Part shown: in pieces, positions 36,849 through 46,489 of the stretch
How the letters are laid out: each line of letters opens with the position of its first letter
Position numbering within the stretch: the first letter of the stretch is position 1
Assembly: GCA_964204605.1 (NCBI GenBank)
Contig: OZ123195.1
Span: forward strand, 1,922,001-1,986,000
Direction of reading: 5' to 3'
Length of the DNA: 64,000 nt
From: UBA961 sp014191195
Lineage (GTDB): Bacteria > Bacteroidota > Ignavibacteria > Kapaibacteriales > UBA961
Translations under genes and position numbers: made by a program
The notes under the pieces: generated by a model
The model's database searches: none
Seen by the model: the letters and a program-made list of their open reading frames with translations, nothing else
Told to the model about the DNA's origin: nothing

Positions 36849-39800
36849 TTATTTAACCAGAGTTCTTACAACCACATTTACAGTTCGGCAATAAAATCTA
36901 CCTTCAGGAAGATCATTGTCGAAACGTAAGTCTTGTTCTCCTTTTCCTATAGATACTGATCCTTTTCTATTTATTGCTGTTTTCACTGCATTTGCTCTTT
37001 CTTGAGACAAACGAGTATTATATTCTTCAGTGCCTATTCTGTCTGTAGTCCCCATGACAGAAATTTCCGACTCTTTTTTTACTCTTTTTTGAATAGCAGC
37101 AATAATCTTTTTGTTTTCATCTTCAACATCAGATTTATTGAAATCAAATAAAATTAAACTAAAGCTATCTACTTCATATCCATTGATATGTTCTTTTATT
37201 TTTCTTTCAATTGTAATAAGATCGATGTCCATTTGATCTGTTCCTACCATTTTTGAATTACCTTTTTTGTCAATAATGGTTAAAGAACAAGACACAGGTT
37301 TTGCAAGTTTAGGAGTCAAAGCTTGATCTTTTGCAATTTCCCAATCGATAGTATTTGGTAAAGAAGATGTTTCAGTTTGATTGAACGAATTGCCATTAAA
37401 ACCAGCTTGTAATGCATTTATTGTATAAGAGGCAATACCAAAATCTGCAGCACCTTGAACATTAAATCTAACTTTTGGAGGATTTGATGTTGCCATTGTA
37501 TTTTTTAAGTCGAGTGGTTCTATAACTCTATAATCATTCGAAGAAAACTCTACCCTTCGATTTTCTTGCGCCGTTTCTGGATCATCAATCGGAAGTGATT
37601 TTGCCTTAGGTAAATTTCCAGCTTTTATGATCAATCTGTTTTCTTTTATGCCCCAAATACCTTGAAGATACTGTTTAACATTTTCTGCCCTTCGTCGTGA
37701 TAATTCAGTATTCTCTTTTTCAATTCCAGTATTAGCATTATTTCCTTGAATAGTTAACACAGACTTTGGATACATTGTGAGTCGTTTGCCTATAATATTC
37801 AATATATCATGATATATATTAATTGTAGATTTATACCATAATTGATCAATTGTAAAATTCGCAACTTGACTGTTATTAAGTTTATAATATCTATCTGGTA
37901 TTATATCTGAACCTTCCTCGTAAAACACATATGGCAATAGAGCTTCATATTTATTTGAAGTATTAAGATCAATTTTAAAAATAGGCTTATTAATAATCCT
38001 TCCATCAGATTCTACGCCCACTGCTGTTATTTGCCCAGTAATAATAATCATAGGCTTTAATAGAGTATCTGTTCTGAATAGAGAATCTATAGCAAGTATT
38101 TTGTCAGATAAAGTGTCTAGAGTTTGATTAATACGATCTTTCCCAATAACATAGGTATTTTCAGAAATACCTCTTCTTTCCATAGCAATTGTATCTATTT
38201 TATTTACAGTCAAAGATTCTATTGGTAAAATTCGTGGAATGCCTTCGCCATACAATTGAATCATTGACGGGCTTCCAATACCTTTATAATATGCCATTAT
38301 TCGACCATTTGTCAAGCCAAGTTCTTTTGGAATAAAACGCAATGTGACCGTTTTAGATTCTCCCGGAGCTAAAGAGAATTTTTTATATTTATCAGTAAAT
38401 GCAAAGTCACGGAAGTTTGGTCCACCTTGCACTATGGAATCAAATTCCACAATTTCGCTTCCGATATTTTTCAATAATATCACAGTGCTGTCTTTCGGTT
38501 TGGTCAATTCCACTTGACCGAAGTCGATAAATTCATTGTATGAAATAAATGGTGGAATACCTTCACCTGTCAATTCAATTACATCATAAAAATCACCCAC
38601 GGTTGTTCTTATTGTAACAAATCCCCTCTTTTTCCCAGGATATTGAGGCATCAGTGAGAACATAAAAGCTCTACACTCTTTTGGTTGCAAGAAAAAGTCT
38701 CCAGCCCCTCTTGGCACTCCAAACTCTTCTGCATTTCCATTTGTAACGTCAGCACCCAAAATATGTAAAGGTGCATCACCCTCATTACAAAGAACTGCAT
38801 CAATCATTATATCTTTTCCACTTCCAACTATAACTTTACCAAGGTCCGCTTTTGTTTTTTTCATTACCAATTTTGGAGCTTTCATTGAAAATACACAATC
38901 TGTTGTATCTATTTGTAGAGGAAAACCATCTGACATTTTTAAAATAAACTCATCTGAACAAGCCCCCGATGCTGTTACACTTCCATCTGCTGTCCACTCT
39001 ATGTTTTTTACAATAAAATTATATCCCGATTTTTTTTGTATCTCTATTCCTGTTGATGTTTCAATTACGGTTAGTACTCCATCTGTATTGGAGGTCGCAA
39101 TTTTATTTCCGGATTGATTCCATGAAATGACATTAATTGAAGATCCTGAGTTTCTAATTTCTCTTATATTATTTCCCGATCTAATATCTTTAATTATTAA
39201 CAAGCCATCTTCAAATCCTATAGCTAGAAAGTTGCTTGAATAATCCCAACAATATGAAGTAATTCTGCCAGGTATTTTACGGAAAATCCTTAACTGTTCT
39301 CCAGTGTGCGAAATCCTTATTGAAAGAGAATTATCACTTTGTAGATATGCAATTTTAGATCCATCTGGGCTGTTTCTACTTGAGATTGATCCTGGTTCAT
39401 ACCCACTTGACCACAGATTCGGATCAATTCCATCAGATGCCATTTGGAGTACCCTAATCATTCCTAAACTTGTTCTGGGTAAAGGTGGATATAGCCAAAC
39501 ATGCTTTCCACCCTTTGCATTATCTGTTACAAATTTCCATGTTTTTCCTGAATCAGGTGTGTATTCAATTTTAACTCTATCATCTTGAGGAATACCTTCC
39601 CATTGTATCATTGAATCAATACCTGCCAAAAACAAATCTGGGCAAGCGGGTTTTTTTATGTTAAGAGTTTTACCAACCAAAGGTTTTCCCGGAAAACCTC
39701 CATATGCACTGAGTCCACCGGAACATAAATCATTTATTGTTTCCACAAAACCATAATGCCTGTTTGAATCTTTAGGTGAATACTTTACAGTAATTGTTTT

Positions 39801-40865
39801 TGATTGACCTTCCAGAATGATAATTGGAAATTTAGTATCAACAATTTGATATGCAGATGAACCCAATATTTTTGAATCATTAATTGTAAATGTAGTTCCT
39901 TCAGCCTTCAATGAAATTGTCTTCTTTGATTCTTGACCGGGAGAAACAGGTCCAAAAAATAAAAACTTGGGATCGGCAGTAAGTTTTATTAAGCTGCGTG
40001 GGTTGGGTGTATATGTATTAACATCTGTTAATGATTTTGTTTCAATTTGAATTCTCATTTGATCTGAGTTGCATTTTTTATTGCTACTCCATTCTATTTC
40101 ACAATCTCCAAATCGAGCCATTCCACTTATCAATTGAAATATGTTGGAAATCTGATCTTCTCTGGTAATTCCTTCAAATAGTGTACCTCCGGTTCTTTGA
40201 GCAATTGATTTAAAAAGCCCGGTATAATCTGTGGTTCTTAAAAGAACAGGAAACACGCAAATATTATGCTGAGAAGCTTCTCTGAATAATCTAGCAGTAT
40301 CCACAGATAGATTTGGACAGTGCAAATCTGAAAGTAAAATCAATACTTTCTTATTGTTCAGTCGTGTTTTAATTAACTGAACCCCTCCTGTTATCTCACT
40401 GAAAAACATTTGTTGTACAGCAGCATATCCTGGTGCTTTAGGTATTGTGGAAGATGCAGCTATTGCTTTGCTTCTATCATTTGTATATGATTGATGCAAT
40501 AGCGCAGCATGATCCATATATGTAATTGCTAATTCATCTTTAGGCATGTTCATATATTCAATCAATCGTTTTGTACCAAATCTCGCTAGGTCCAGAAAGC
40601 TGTAGGTATCAACCATAATTCCTACTGAAATAGGCTGAGGCCCCGATGGTGGGCACTTTATTCTCAGGATAGATCTATTTTCTCCATCCTCCTTCAATTT
40701 TACTTCATTCATAGAAGGTCTTATTGGCTTCCCATCCTTATCATATGCATAGAATTTTGCTTTGATGGTTGGGAATCCCGAAGGATCGATATTAAAGAGG
40801 GAGATGCCTTGAGAATAGGCAAGGGTGGAGGAGATAAACACAAAACAAAGAAGTAGCCATTTCAT
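36849..40865 (-). CDS. Chimeric envelope protein: vWA, choice-of-anchor D, WD40-like and two OmpA domains
   Basis: A 1338-residue protein with a signal peptide (MKWLLLCFVFISSTLAYSQ). Domains in order: a vWA-like domain at about 55-250 (ISVGIMVDTYSFLD, KVLILLSDLHCP); an anchor-D type beta domain at ~295-400; a WD40-like propeller fragment at ~480-640 (DGSKIAYLQSDN, WNQSGNKIATSNTDG); two further anchor-D domains at ~670-880 (FIDFGQVELTKP); a first OmpA-like peptidoglycan-binding domain at ~1000-1110 (SRRRAENVKQYL, ENRRVEF); and a second at ~1230-1338 (LFDFNKSDVED, TDRIGTEEYNTRLSQERANAV). It is probably periplasmic or outer membrane-linked and peptidoglycan-bound. The gene appears to stand alone. 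Confidence 0.85.
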   Translation of the reverse strand: MKWLLLCFVFISSTLAYSQGISLFNIDPSGFPTIKAKFYAYDKDGKPIRPSMNEVKLKEDGENRSILRIKCPPSGPQPISVGIMVDTYSFLDLARFGTKRLIEYMNMPKDELAITYMDHAALLHQSYTNDRSKAIAASSTIPKAPGYAAVQQMFFSEITGGVQLIKTRLNNKKVLILLSDLHCPNLSVDTARLFREASQHNICVFPVLLRTTDYTGLFKSIAQRTGGTLFEGITREDQISNIFQLISGMARFGDCEIEWSSNKKCNSDQMRIQIETKSLTDVNTYTPNPRSLIKLTADPKFLFFGPVSPGQESKKTISLKAEGTTFTINDSKILGSSAYQIVDTKFPIIILEGQSKTITVKYSPKDSNRHYGFVETINDLCSGGLSAYGGFPGKPLVGKTLNIKKPACPDLFLAGIDSMIQWEGIPQDDRVKIEYTPDSGKTWKFVTDNAKGGKHVWLYPPLPRTSLGMIRVLQMASDGIDPNLWSSGYEPGSISSRNSPDGSKIAYLQSDNSLSIRISHTGEQLRIFRKIPGRITSYCWDYSSNFLAIGFEDGLLIIKDIRSGNNIREIRNSGSSINVISWNQSGNKIATSNTDGVLTVIETSTGIEIQKKSGYNFIVKNIEWTADGSVTASGACSDEFILKMSDGFPLQIDTTDCVFSMKAPKLVMKKTKADLGKVIVGSGKDIMIDAVLCNEGDAPLHILGADVTNGNAEEFGVPRGAGDFFLQPKECRAFMFSLMPQYPGKKRGFVTIRTTVGDFYDVIELTGEGIPPFISYNEFIDFGQVELTKPKDSTVILLKNIGSEIVEFDSIVQGGPNFRDFAFTDKYKKFSLAPGESKTVTLRFIPKELGLTNGRIMAYYKGIGSPSMIQLYGEGIPRILPIESLTVNKIDTIAMERRGISENTYVIGKDRINQTLDTLSDKILAIDSLFRTDTLLKPMIIITGQITAVGVESDGRIINKPIFKIDLNTSNKYEALLPYVFYEEGSDIIPDRYYKLNNSQVANFTIDQLWYKSTINIYHDILNIIGKRLTMYPKSVLTIQGNNANTGIEKENTELSRRRAENVKQYLQGIWGIKENRLIIKAGNLPKAKSLPIDDPETAQENRRVEFSSNDYRVIEPLDLKNTMATSNPPKVRFNVQGAADFGIASYTINALQAGFNGNSFNQTETSSLPNTIDWEIAKDQALTPKLAKPVSCSLTIIDKKGNSKMVGTDQMDIDLITIERKIKEHINGYEVDSFSLILFDFNKSDVEDENKKIIAAIQKRVKKESEISVMGTTDRIGTEEYNTRLSQERANAVKTAINRKGSVSIGKGEQDLRFDNDLPEGRFYCRTVNVVVRTLVK

Positions 40866-40986
40866 AGAAAACCCTGAAAAAATTTGTTGTAATTAAATCA
40901 AAGATAAACCTATGTATTTTGTGTGCTAAAACTTATACAGAATTAATACTCGTTACATACATATTTACTACTTAATTATTATTAAC

Positions 40987-41265
40987 TTATTCCCCACAAA
41001 TCAATTCTATTTCCTTTTGTAACAGTATAGATGTGTTCTCTTTAACTTGAATTTGTAGCTTATTACATTTTACATTATTAATGTAAACTATATATGGCTT
41101 AGATAATGAAATGTTCTTCTTTTGAGTGTCAACTTTAGATCCCTTTTTAACAATGATATCCACATTATATGAATAACCTGTAAATACTAGTTTGATTTTT
41201 TTTGAACCTGGGGAATCATAATTGTAATTATCTAAATTAAGCCCACCTAAATCTGCATTCATCAA
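40987..41265 (-). CDS. Short unassigned ORF, possible gene remnant
   Basis: The 92-residue frame starts only at a TTG (41265) directly before ATG, and coding-like sequence in the same frame continues upstream to a TAA near 41320 without any ATG, GTG or signal peptide. The product (GSKKIKLVFTGYSYNVDIIV, ending LQKEIELICGE) looks like a beta-rich protein C-terminus. This suggests a truncated gene or one with an unusual start. No family is recognised. Confidence 0.35.
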   Translation of the reverse strand: MMNADLGGLNLDNYNYDSPGSKKIKLVFTGYSYNVDIIVKKGSKVDTQKKNISLSKPYIVYINNVKCNKLQIQVKENTSILLQKEIELICGE

Positions 41266-41379
41266 ACTTACATTATTAATATCTGGGGCAAATTCAGAAG
41301 TAAAAATTATCGCCTTTTAATATATTTATAAATTATTATAAATCATTGAGTTATAAACTATAAGTATTATTCATGTAGA

Positions 41380-41865
41380 ATGTTTAAGATAAGGAAGGTA
41401 TATTTTTCTATCAAAATTGTTTCATTCAGGCTTATCTTTATTATGAATGCTATTTTACAATCAGTTTTGATATTCTCTTTGTTTTGCCCAATATTAACCC
41501 CCACAAGTATCAATGCAAAAATTCTGGCTATTCAAAAAAAGGGTGAAAAAGCGGTTAAAGTACGTGTTTTTACTTTTGTTGTCGGTGAAATCGAAGTAGC
41601 CCCTTTTGATTTACCTTGCGGTGGAACCTATGCACATGCTATGCAAGCTATTGACTCAATAGGCGAAGGCTGGAGATTACCATCTGTTGAAGAAATGAAA
41701 TTACTTTTTGAAAATAAGGATAAAATTGGGGGATTTACTGCTAATTATTATTGGACAAGCGAAACTAATGGGGATAAAGCAACTCATTTTGGATTTGTTT
41801 TAGGAGATATTACCGCTGTCCCAAAACACCATGGGAAAAGAATAAGATTGGTTAGAACAAAATAA
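41380..41865 (+). CDS. Secreted DUF1566-like protein
   Basis: The frame runs from 41380 (161 residues); an internal ATG at 41443 (MNAILQSVLIFSLFCPIL) gives a tidier signal peptide, and neither start has a clear ribosome site. The mature part carries GWRLPSVEEMKLLFENKD, YYWTSE and KRIRLVRTK, the DUF1566/Lcl C-terminal pattern (a formylglycine-enzyme-like fold seen in secreted and surface proteins). The function is unknown. It converges with the chitinase gene, 18 bases apart. Confidence 0.7.
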   Translation: MFKIRKVYFSIKIVSFRLIFIMNAILQSVLIFSLFCPILTPTSINAKILAIQKKGEKAVKVRVFTFVVGEIEVAPFDLPCGGTYAHAMQAIDSIGEGWRLPSVEEMKLLFENKDKIGGFTANYYWTSETNGDKATHFGFVLGDITAVPKHHGKRIRLVRTK

Positions 41866-41883
41866 TGTATGCTACTTTTTGTA

Positions 41884-44541
41884 TTATCTGACAATGATCT
41901 TCTCTATGTGAACTTTGTCCGATGTCCTTAGTTTTAATATATACATTCCTTTAGATAATGAACGTAATGATATTACCTGCGCTTTATATGATTGAAAAGG
42001 TCGTATAATTTCTTCTACATAGGTAGAACCATACATATCCATTAATTCTATATATATGTTTGATTGATTATTATCTAAACATGAAATATATAGTTCTCCT
42101 TGATTATCAACTGGATTTGGAAATATAGTATATAGCTTTTCATCTCTATCCAAAACACTTGAAATTGGAGATACTACTATCGATATAGATGATTCTTTTG
42201 TGCAAAGATCTTTCGTGGTTTGCCTCACTTTTAACAACACTAATCCATTTTTAGTAAATCTCAAGACTACCCTATTTTGGTCTTTGATGCTAAATTCTGC
42301 ACTATTATTGTCAATAAACCATTCATATAAAGACCCTGATTCATAATTCACCCGATATTCAATATCCTTTGATTGTTCAAATACTTCTGTATTCCCAATG
42401 ATAACTGGATTTGGTAGTGGATTAATCTTAATGATAATAAATGTGTCTTTACTGCATAGTGTTTTACTATTCTTTTGCATAAAAAACAATGTATCAATTC
42501 CTGGATTATTCCATTGCAAAAACACTTTGCTTTCTGTTGATGATCCTTTTATCATTCCTAAACCAGAATTTCTCCAACTATATTCATTGTCTTCTGGTGT
42601 ATTGACACTATATTCTCTAAGTGTTGTATCTTCACAAACATTACTTAATCCATTGATTGTAAATATAGGTAGTGAATGTATAATCACTTGAAAACTAGTA
42701 TCCTTACTACATCCAGTTAAAGGATTTAACTGTTTTACTCTGACGGTGTCTATTCCCGGACTGTTCCATTGAACTGATAGCGTATTATTTGTATTACTTC
42801 CTATTATATCTCCCTTCTTTAACTGCAACCACTCATATTGATGTCCTATTACTGTAGGTACACTATACTCAGTTATTGATTGCTCACATATACTTTGTTT
42901 GCCATTAATATCAGGCTGAGGTATATCCAGAATCGTTATTATCAAGCTTGTATCTTTACTACATCCTGTTAAAGGATTTAACTGTTTTACTCTGATTGTG
43001 TCTATGCCCGGACTTTTCCATTGAACTAATAGCGTATTATTTGTATAACCACCTAATATGTCACCCTTCTTTATTTGCGACCACTCATATTGATATCCAA
43101 AAACCATAGGAACAGAATACACAACTGTTCCAGAAGCTTGGCAAACAGTAAAAGATCCATTTATAGTTGGATTTGGTAATGAATGTATAGAGATATTAGA
43201 ACCATTATTATTACCATTATATACAGGACTACTACTTACAATTCGAATTCTATAGCCATTACCGCTTATTCCAGAAGGAATTCTACACAATATTGATCCA
43301 GTGCTAATACCTGCAATAGATCCTATTGATAATGAATTGGTAAAAGAACCTAGATTATCAGATAATTGTGCTGTAAAAATATTACCTGCTACAAGGTTTC
43401 CACTGACACTGAATGGGACTGAAATTGATGCTTTTTCACATAGTATAAGAGGATTTACAGAACAACTAATTGATAAAGCAGAATTAGAACCATATATTTT
43501 TTCGAAATTTTCTGCAAATTGATAGGTAGAAGCACAAGTATTTACAGCATCCCAGTTCATAGACCACGTCATCATTCCACGTAAAGTTGGATAACCACCA
43601 CTTTGCACAAGTGTATAACTTCCAGGTTTGGGGCCAATACCTAATAAGTATTTCATAGCTTTATTTACAGTAGCTGTATCTACAAAACCACTACCAGCAG
43701 CATTAGGACAAGCAGGTAAACCAACAGCAATTTTATTAGCAGGTAAACCTGTAAAAAATCCACCTGATGTAGAAAATCCTTTTATTACTGCCTCTGTCAT
43801 TGCAACAATAAAATCTGCATTTCCAGAGTTATAAATATTACCATCAATACCATACATACTTCCACTATTATATAATTGAACATGTAATAAGGATAAAGAA
43901 TCTCTTAATGCATGAATCACTGGTAAATATGCACCCCAAATGCCACCAAAAGCAGACATTCCACCTTGAACGAATGCTGTTTCTGGAGCCATTGTCAACA
44001 ATAAACTTTTATTATTCTTGGTATGATAATCTTTCATTATCTGCTTTATAGCATAAATAAGATTATTTATTTTTTCATCGATTGGATTTGCAATTGTTCC
44101 CCCACTTACCATTACCGAACTTCCTTCTAAATCAATATCAATTCCATCAAATCCATATTGATCTATTATTGCATTCATTGTTGTGATAAATGTATTGCGC
44201 TCATTGATATTGTCTAAAGATATTGGTGCTGTCGCTCCACCTATACTAATAATTATCTTCTTGCCCTGATTTTGTAGTGCTGTAATATAATTTTTACATG
44301 TTGTTTGTGATATGATCTCTGGAATAAATTCCATCTGATAATCTGTCCCAGCATGTGGAACAGCAAATGCAAAATCAATCACATTATATCTTGAATCTAA
44401 AGCATTTAACTGAATATATGGCGCTTCGGACATATTCCAATTATGCCAATAACCTATCAATGCTTTTTGCGGAATTTGTGCTTGTATATGAGCACAAACA
44501 CATAAACAATAGAAAAGAATATAGAGTATGGTGGATTTCAC
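41884..44541 (-). CDS. Secreted GH18 chitinase with tandem PKD/Ig-like repeats and type IX sorting domain
   Basis: An 885-residue protein with a signal peptide (FYCLCVCAHIQA). Residues ~25-345 are a glycoside hydrolase 18 barrel: ALIGYWHNWN, KKIIISIGGA and the catalytic DGIDIDLE with Glu139. Four Ig/PKD-like repeats of 80-90 residues follow; the first two share long identical stretches (PGIDT, VRVKQLNPLTGCSKDTS). The C-terminal sorting domain starts at IFPNPVDNQGELYI and ends LSKGMYILKL, KIIVR. GH18 enzymes hydrolyse beta-1,4 GlcNAc links in chitin or related glycans, here probably at the cell surface. It is third in the operon starting at 48685. Confidence 0.9.
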   Translation of the reverse strand: MKSTILYILFYCLCVCAHIQAQIPQKALIGYWHNWNMSEAPYIQLNALDSRYNVIDFAFAVPHAGTDYQMEFIPEIISQTTCKNYITALQNQGKKIIISIGGATAPISLDNINERNTFITTMNAIIDQYGFDGIDIDLEGSSVMVSGGTIANPIDEKINNLIYAIKQIMKDYHTKNNKSLLLTMAPETAFVQGGMSAFGGIWGAYLPVIHALRDSLSLLHVQLYNSGSMYGIDGNIYNSGNADFIVAMTEAVIKGFSTSGGFFTGLPANKIAVGLPACPNAAGSGFVDTATVNKAMKYLLGIGPKPGSYTLVQSGGYPTLRGMMTWSMNWDAVNTCASTYQFAENFEKIYGSNSALSISCSVNPLILCEKASISVPFSVSGNLVAGNIFTAQLSDNLGSFTNSLSIGSIAGISTGSILCRIPSGISGNGYRIRIVSSSPVYNGNNNGSNISIHSLPNPTINGSFTVCQASGTVVYSVPMVFGYQYEWSQIKKGDILGGYTNNTLLVQWKSPGIDTIRVKQLNPLTGCSKDTSLIITILDIPQPDINGKQSICEQSITEYSVPTVIGHQYEWLQLKKGDIIGSNTNNTLSVQWNSPGIDTVRVKQLNPLTGCSKDTSFQVIIHSLPIFTINGLSNVCEDTTLREYSVNTPEDNEYSWRNSGLGMIKGSSTESKVFLQWNNPGIDTLFFMQKNSKTLCSKDTFIIIKINPLPNPVIIGNTEVFEQSKDIEYRVNYESGSLYEWFIDNNSAEFSIKDQNRVVLRFTKNGLVLLKVRQTTKDLCTKESSISIVVSPISSVLDRDEKLYTIFPNPVDNQGELYISCLDNNQSNIYIELMDMYGSTYVEEIIRPFQSYKAQVISLRSLSKGMYILKLRTSDKVHIEKIIVR

Positions 44542-44563
44542 TAAAAGATCTTTATTTCAATAA

Positions 44564-46483
44564 TCAATGAATAATAATGATTGGAATGCTTTGTGAAATT
44601 AAGCGTAACATATACATGCCCGAAGGAATGTCTTTGCTAGAAAGAATCGCCTTCCCTTCAGCGAACTTAATATCTCTTATTGATGCACCAAATATGTCGA
44701 ACAATGTTACTTGTCCTTGTTCAAAATCAAAGCCTTCAATGATAATGACATTATCTGCCGGTTGAGGATAGATCTTGAATCCGGACAATTCCTGGACAGA
44801 ACTCATCTTCTTTATGTTTAGCGTGACTTTTTGTGAAATCAATGTATCGCATATATTCCTGATCACAGCATGATATGTTCCTTCATCACTTGAATCCATC
44901 GATACGATATTCAAAAGTATCTCTGAGTTCAATCCTGGAATTTCTTTAGAAATTGCTATGTCATTTCTATACCACTGATATGTATACTGCTCAGCATCGA
45001 TAGACATGTTCAGTACCGTATCACTTCCTGAAGACAATTCCATATTTTTTGGTAGATCTTTACTGATCTTTGCTTTAGATATGAATAGTATGGTTGTAAT
45101 TTGTGATGTGTCTCGACCACATGCTCCAAAAATTATGCATCGTATTTTCTGAAAAGATGCATTATCACTTTTTTGTATTGCAATAGTATTCTTATTCTCT
45201 CCGATTATTGGCTTTCCATCAGAATCAACCCATTGATATTGAACATTTTTTCCAACTGCTTTGCACGTTACTGTCTTTGTCTCATCATGACATGTCACAT
45301 ATGATGTGTCAATATCTTGAATGATTTCTGTTTGTGGATTGATTGTTAATCTTACAGGGCCGAATATTTGTTGAAGTGTTCCTTCAGAAAGATCATCACT
45401 CAATACTTTCAATGAGTATGCACCTGTATCTGTTAGTGTGCAATTCATAATATTCAATGTATTGGTATTAACTCCACTTGTTTTTCCGCCATTGATAAGT
45501 TTTACTCCATTCTTAAACCACTCATAAGTACAATTGAGAAAACTTGGATTTGTTTTGATTTTAGCTTCAAGTTTGGCATCTTCACCAGTACAAAGAGTAT
45601 CATTTTCTGACATGGTTTCAAGTTTTATTGATGCATACATTTCTACACCTTCGGGAACACTAGCACTATCCAATACCAATTGCTTTACCATTTGAAAAGT
45701 ATTGCCATTATCGGTACTTTCAGCATATTGAGTTTTATTTCCACTGAGTTTTTGTCCACCATTCGCATTGAAGCCTTTTACATACATTCGCAATCGATTC
45801 CCAACTTTCGATACACTTGGATCACCCACAAATTGTTGATAAGCCAATCGAATACCTTGTTCTTTTTGCCATGTGGCTCCACCATCTGTTGAACGAGAAC
45901 TGACGATCCCACCAGGTCCATTATAGAATAATCGAATTGATCCATCATTTAATACCATTAATTCCGGTATGCCTGTGTTTTCGACTGTTGTTTTATAGGT
46001 AAAAGATAATCCATCAGGACTAGTTGCTATTACTGTGTTTACAGTTGTGCCAATCATGTTTGTGCATCCCATAACATAGCTTTTATCTGGAAGGCGCACT
46101 ACTGATGGGTCAAATACATTATTATATTCAAACACTTTTCGCTTACCTGTGAATCTAATACCATCTGTAGAAACTGCACTATAGATTGAGTTTGGGGTTG
46201 GATTTTGTGGTGGTGGTGTTACAAAATATCCTTGAAAATAATATAGGCGCAAAGATCCATCATCCTGTGAGATTATGTCTGGATCAACACCATTTCCATC
46301 AAACACCCCATCAATCAATACTTTGTCACCTCGAAACCATGTTTCATTAGCTTTTTGTCTTGATACCCACATACCATGTTCTCCAGGTATTGCGGATACA
46401 TAGTACATCAGATTCACTGTTTGTGCGCATAGTGAAAAACCACAGAACAAGAATATATAAGTGTAGAATAAAGAATTTCTCAT
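44564..46483 (-). CDS. Secreted sialidase-like/beta-propeller protein with Ig-like domains and type IX sorting domain
   Basis: A 639-residue protein with a signal peptide (YIFLFCGFSLCAQ). Residues ~22-290 repeat propeller-blade motifs (GVDPDIISQDDGSLRLYYF, FDPSVVRLPD, IPELMVLNDGSIRLFYNG, FVGDPSVSKVGNRLRMYV) with an Asp-box-like STDGGATW, as in sialidase/GH43-type five-blade propellers. No catalytic set is certain. Three Ig-like domains follow (DTGAYSLKV, SDEGTYHAVI). The end (IYPQPADNVIII, FDIFGASI, SGMYMLRLIS) is a sorting domain. It is 6 bases after the Omp28-like gene and 22 before the chitinase. Confidence 0.8.
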   Translation of the reverse strand: MRNSLFYTYIFLFCGFSLCAQTVNLMYYVSAIPGEHGMWVSRQKANETWFRGDKVLIDGVFDGNGVDPDIISQDDGSLRLYYFQGYFVTPPPQNPTPNSIYSAVSTDGIRFTGKRKVFEYNNVFDPSVVRLPDKSYVMGCTNMIGTTVNTVIATSPDGLSFTYKTTVENTGIPELMVLNDGSIRLFYNGPGGIVSSRSTDGGATWQKEQGIRLAYQQFVGDPSVSKVGNRLRMYVKGFNANGGQKLSGNKTQYAESTDNGNTFQMVKQLVLDSASVPEGVEMYASIKLETMSENDTLCTGEDAKLEAKIKTNPSFLNCTYEWFKNGVKLINGGKTSGVNTNTLNIMNCTLTDTGAYSLKVLSDDLSEGTLQQIFGPVRLTINPQTEIIQDIDTSYVTCHDETKTVTCKAVGKNVQYQWVDSDGKPIIGENKNTIAIQKSDNASFQKIRCIIFGACGRDTSQITTILFISKAKISKDLPKNMELSSGSDTVLNMSIDAEQYTYQWYRNDIAISKEIPGLNSEILLNIVSMDSSDEGTYHAVIRNICDTLISQKVTLNIKKMSSVQELSGFKIYPQPADNVIIIEGFDFEQGQVTLFDIFGASIRDIKFAEGKAILSSKDIPSGMYMLRLISQSIPIIIIH

Positions 46484-46489
46484 AATGTT

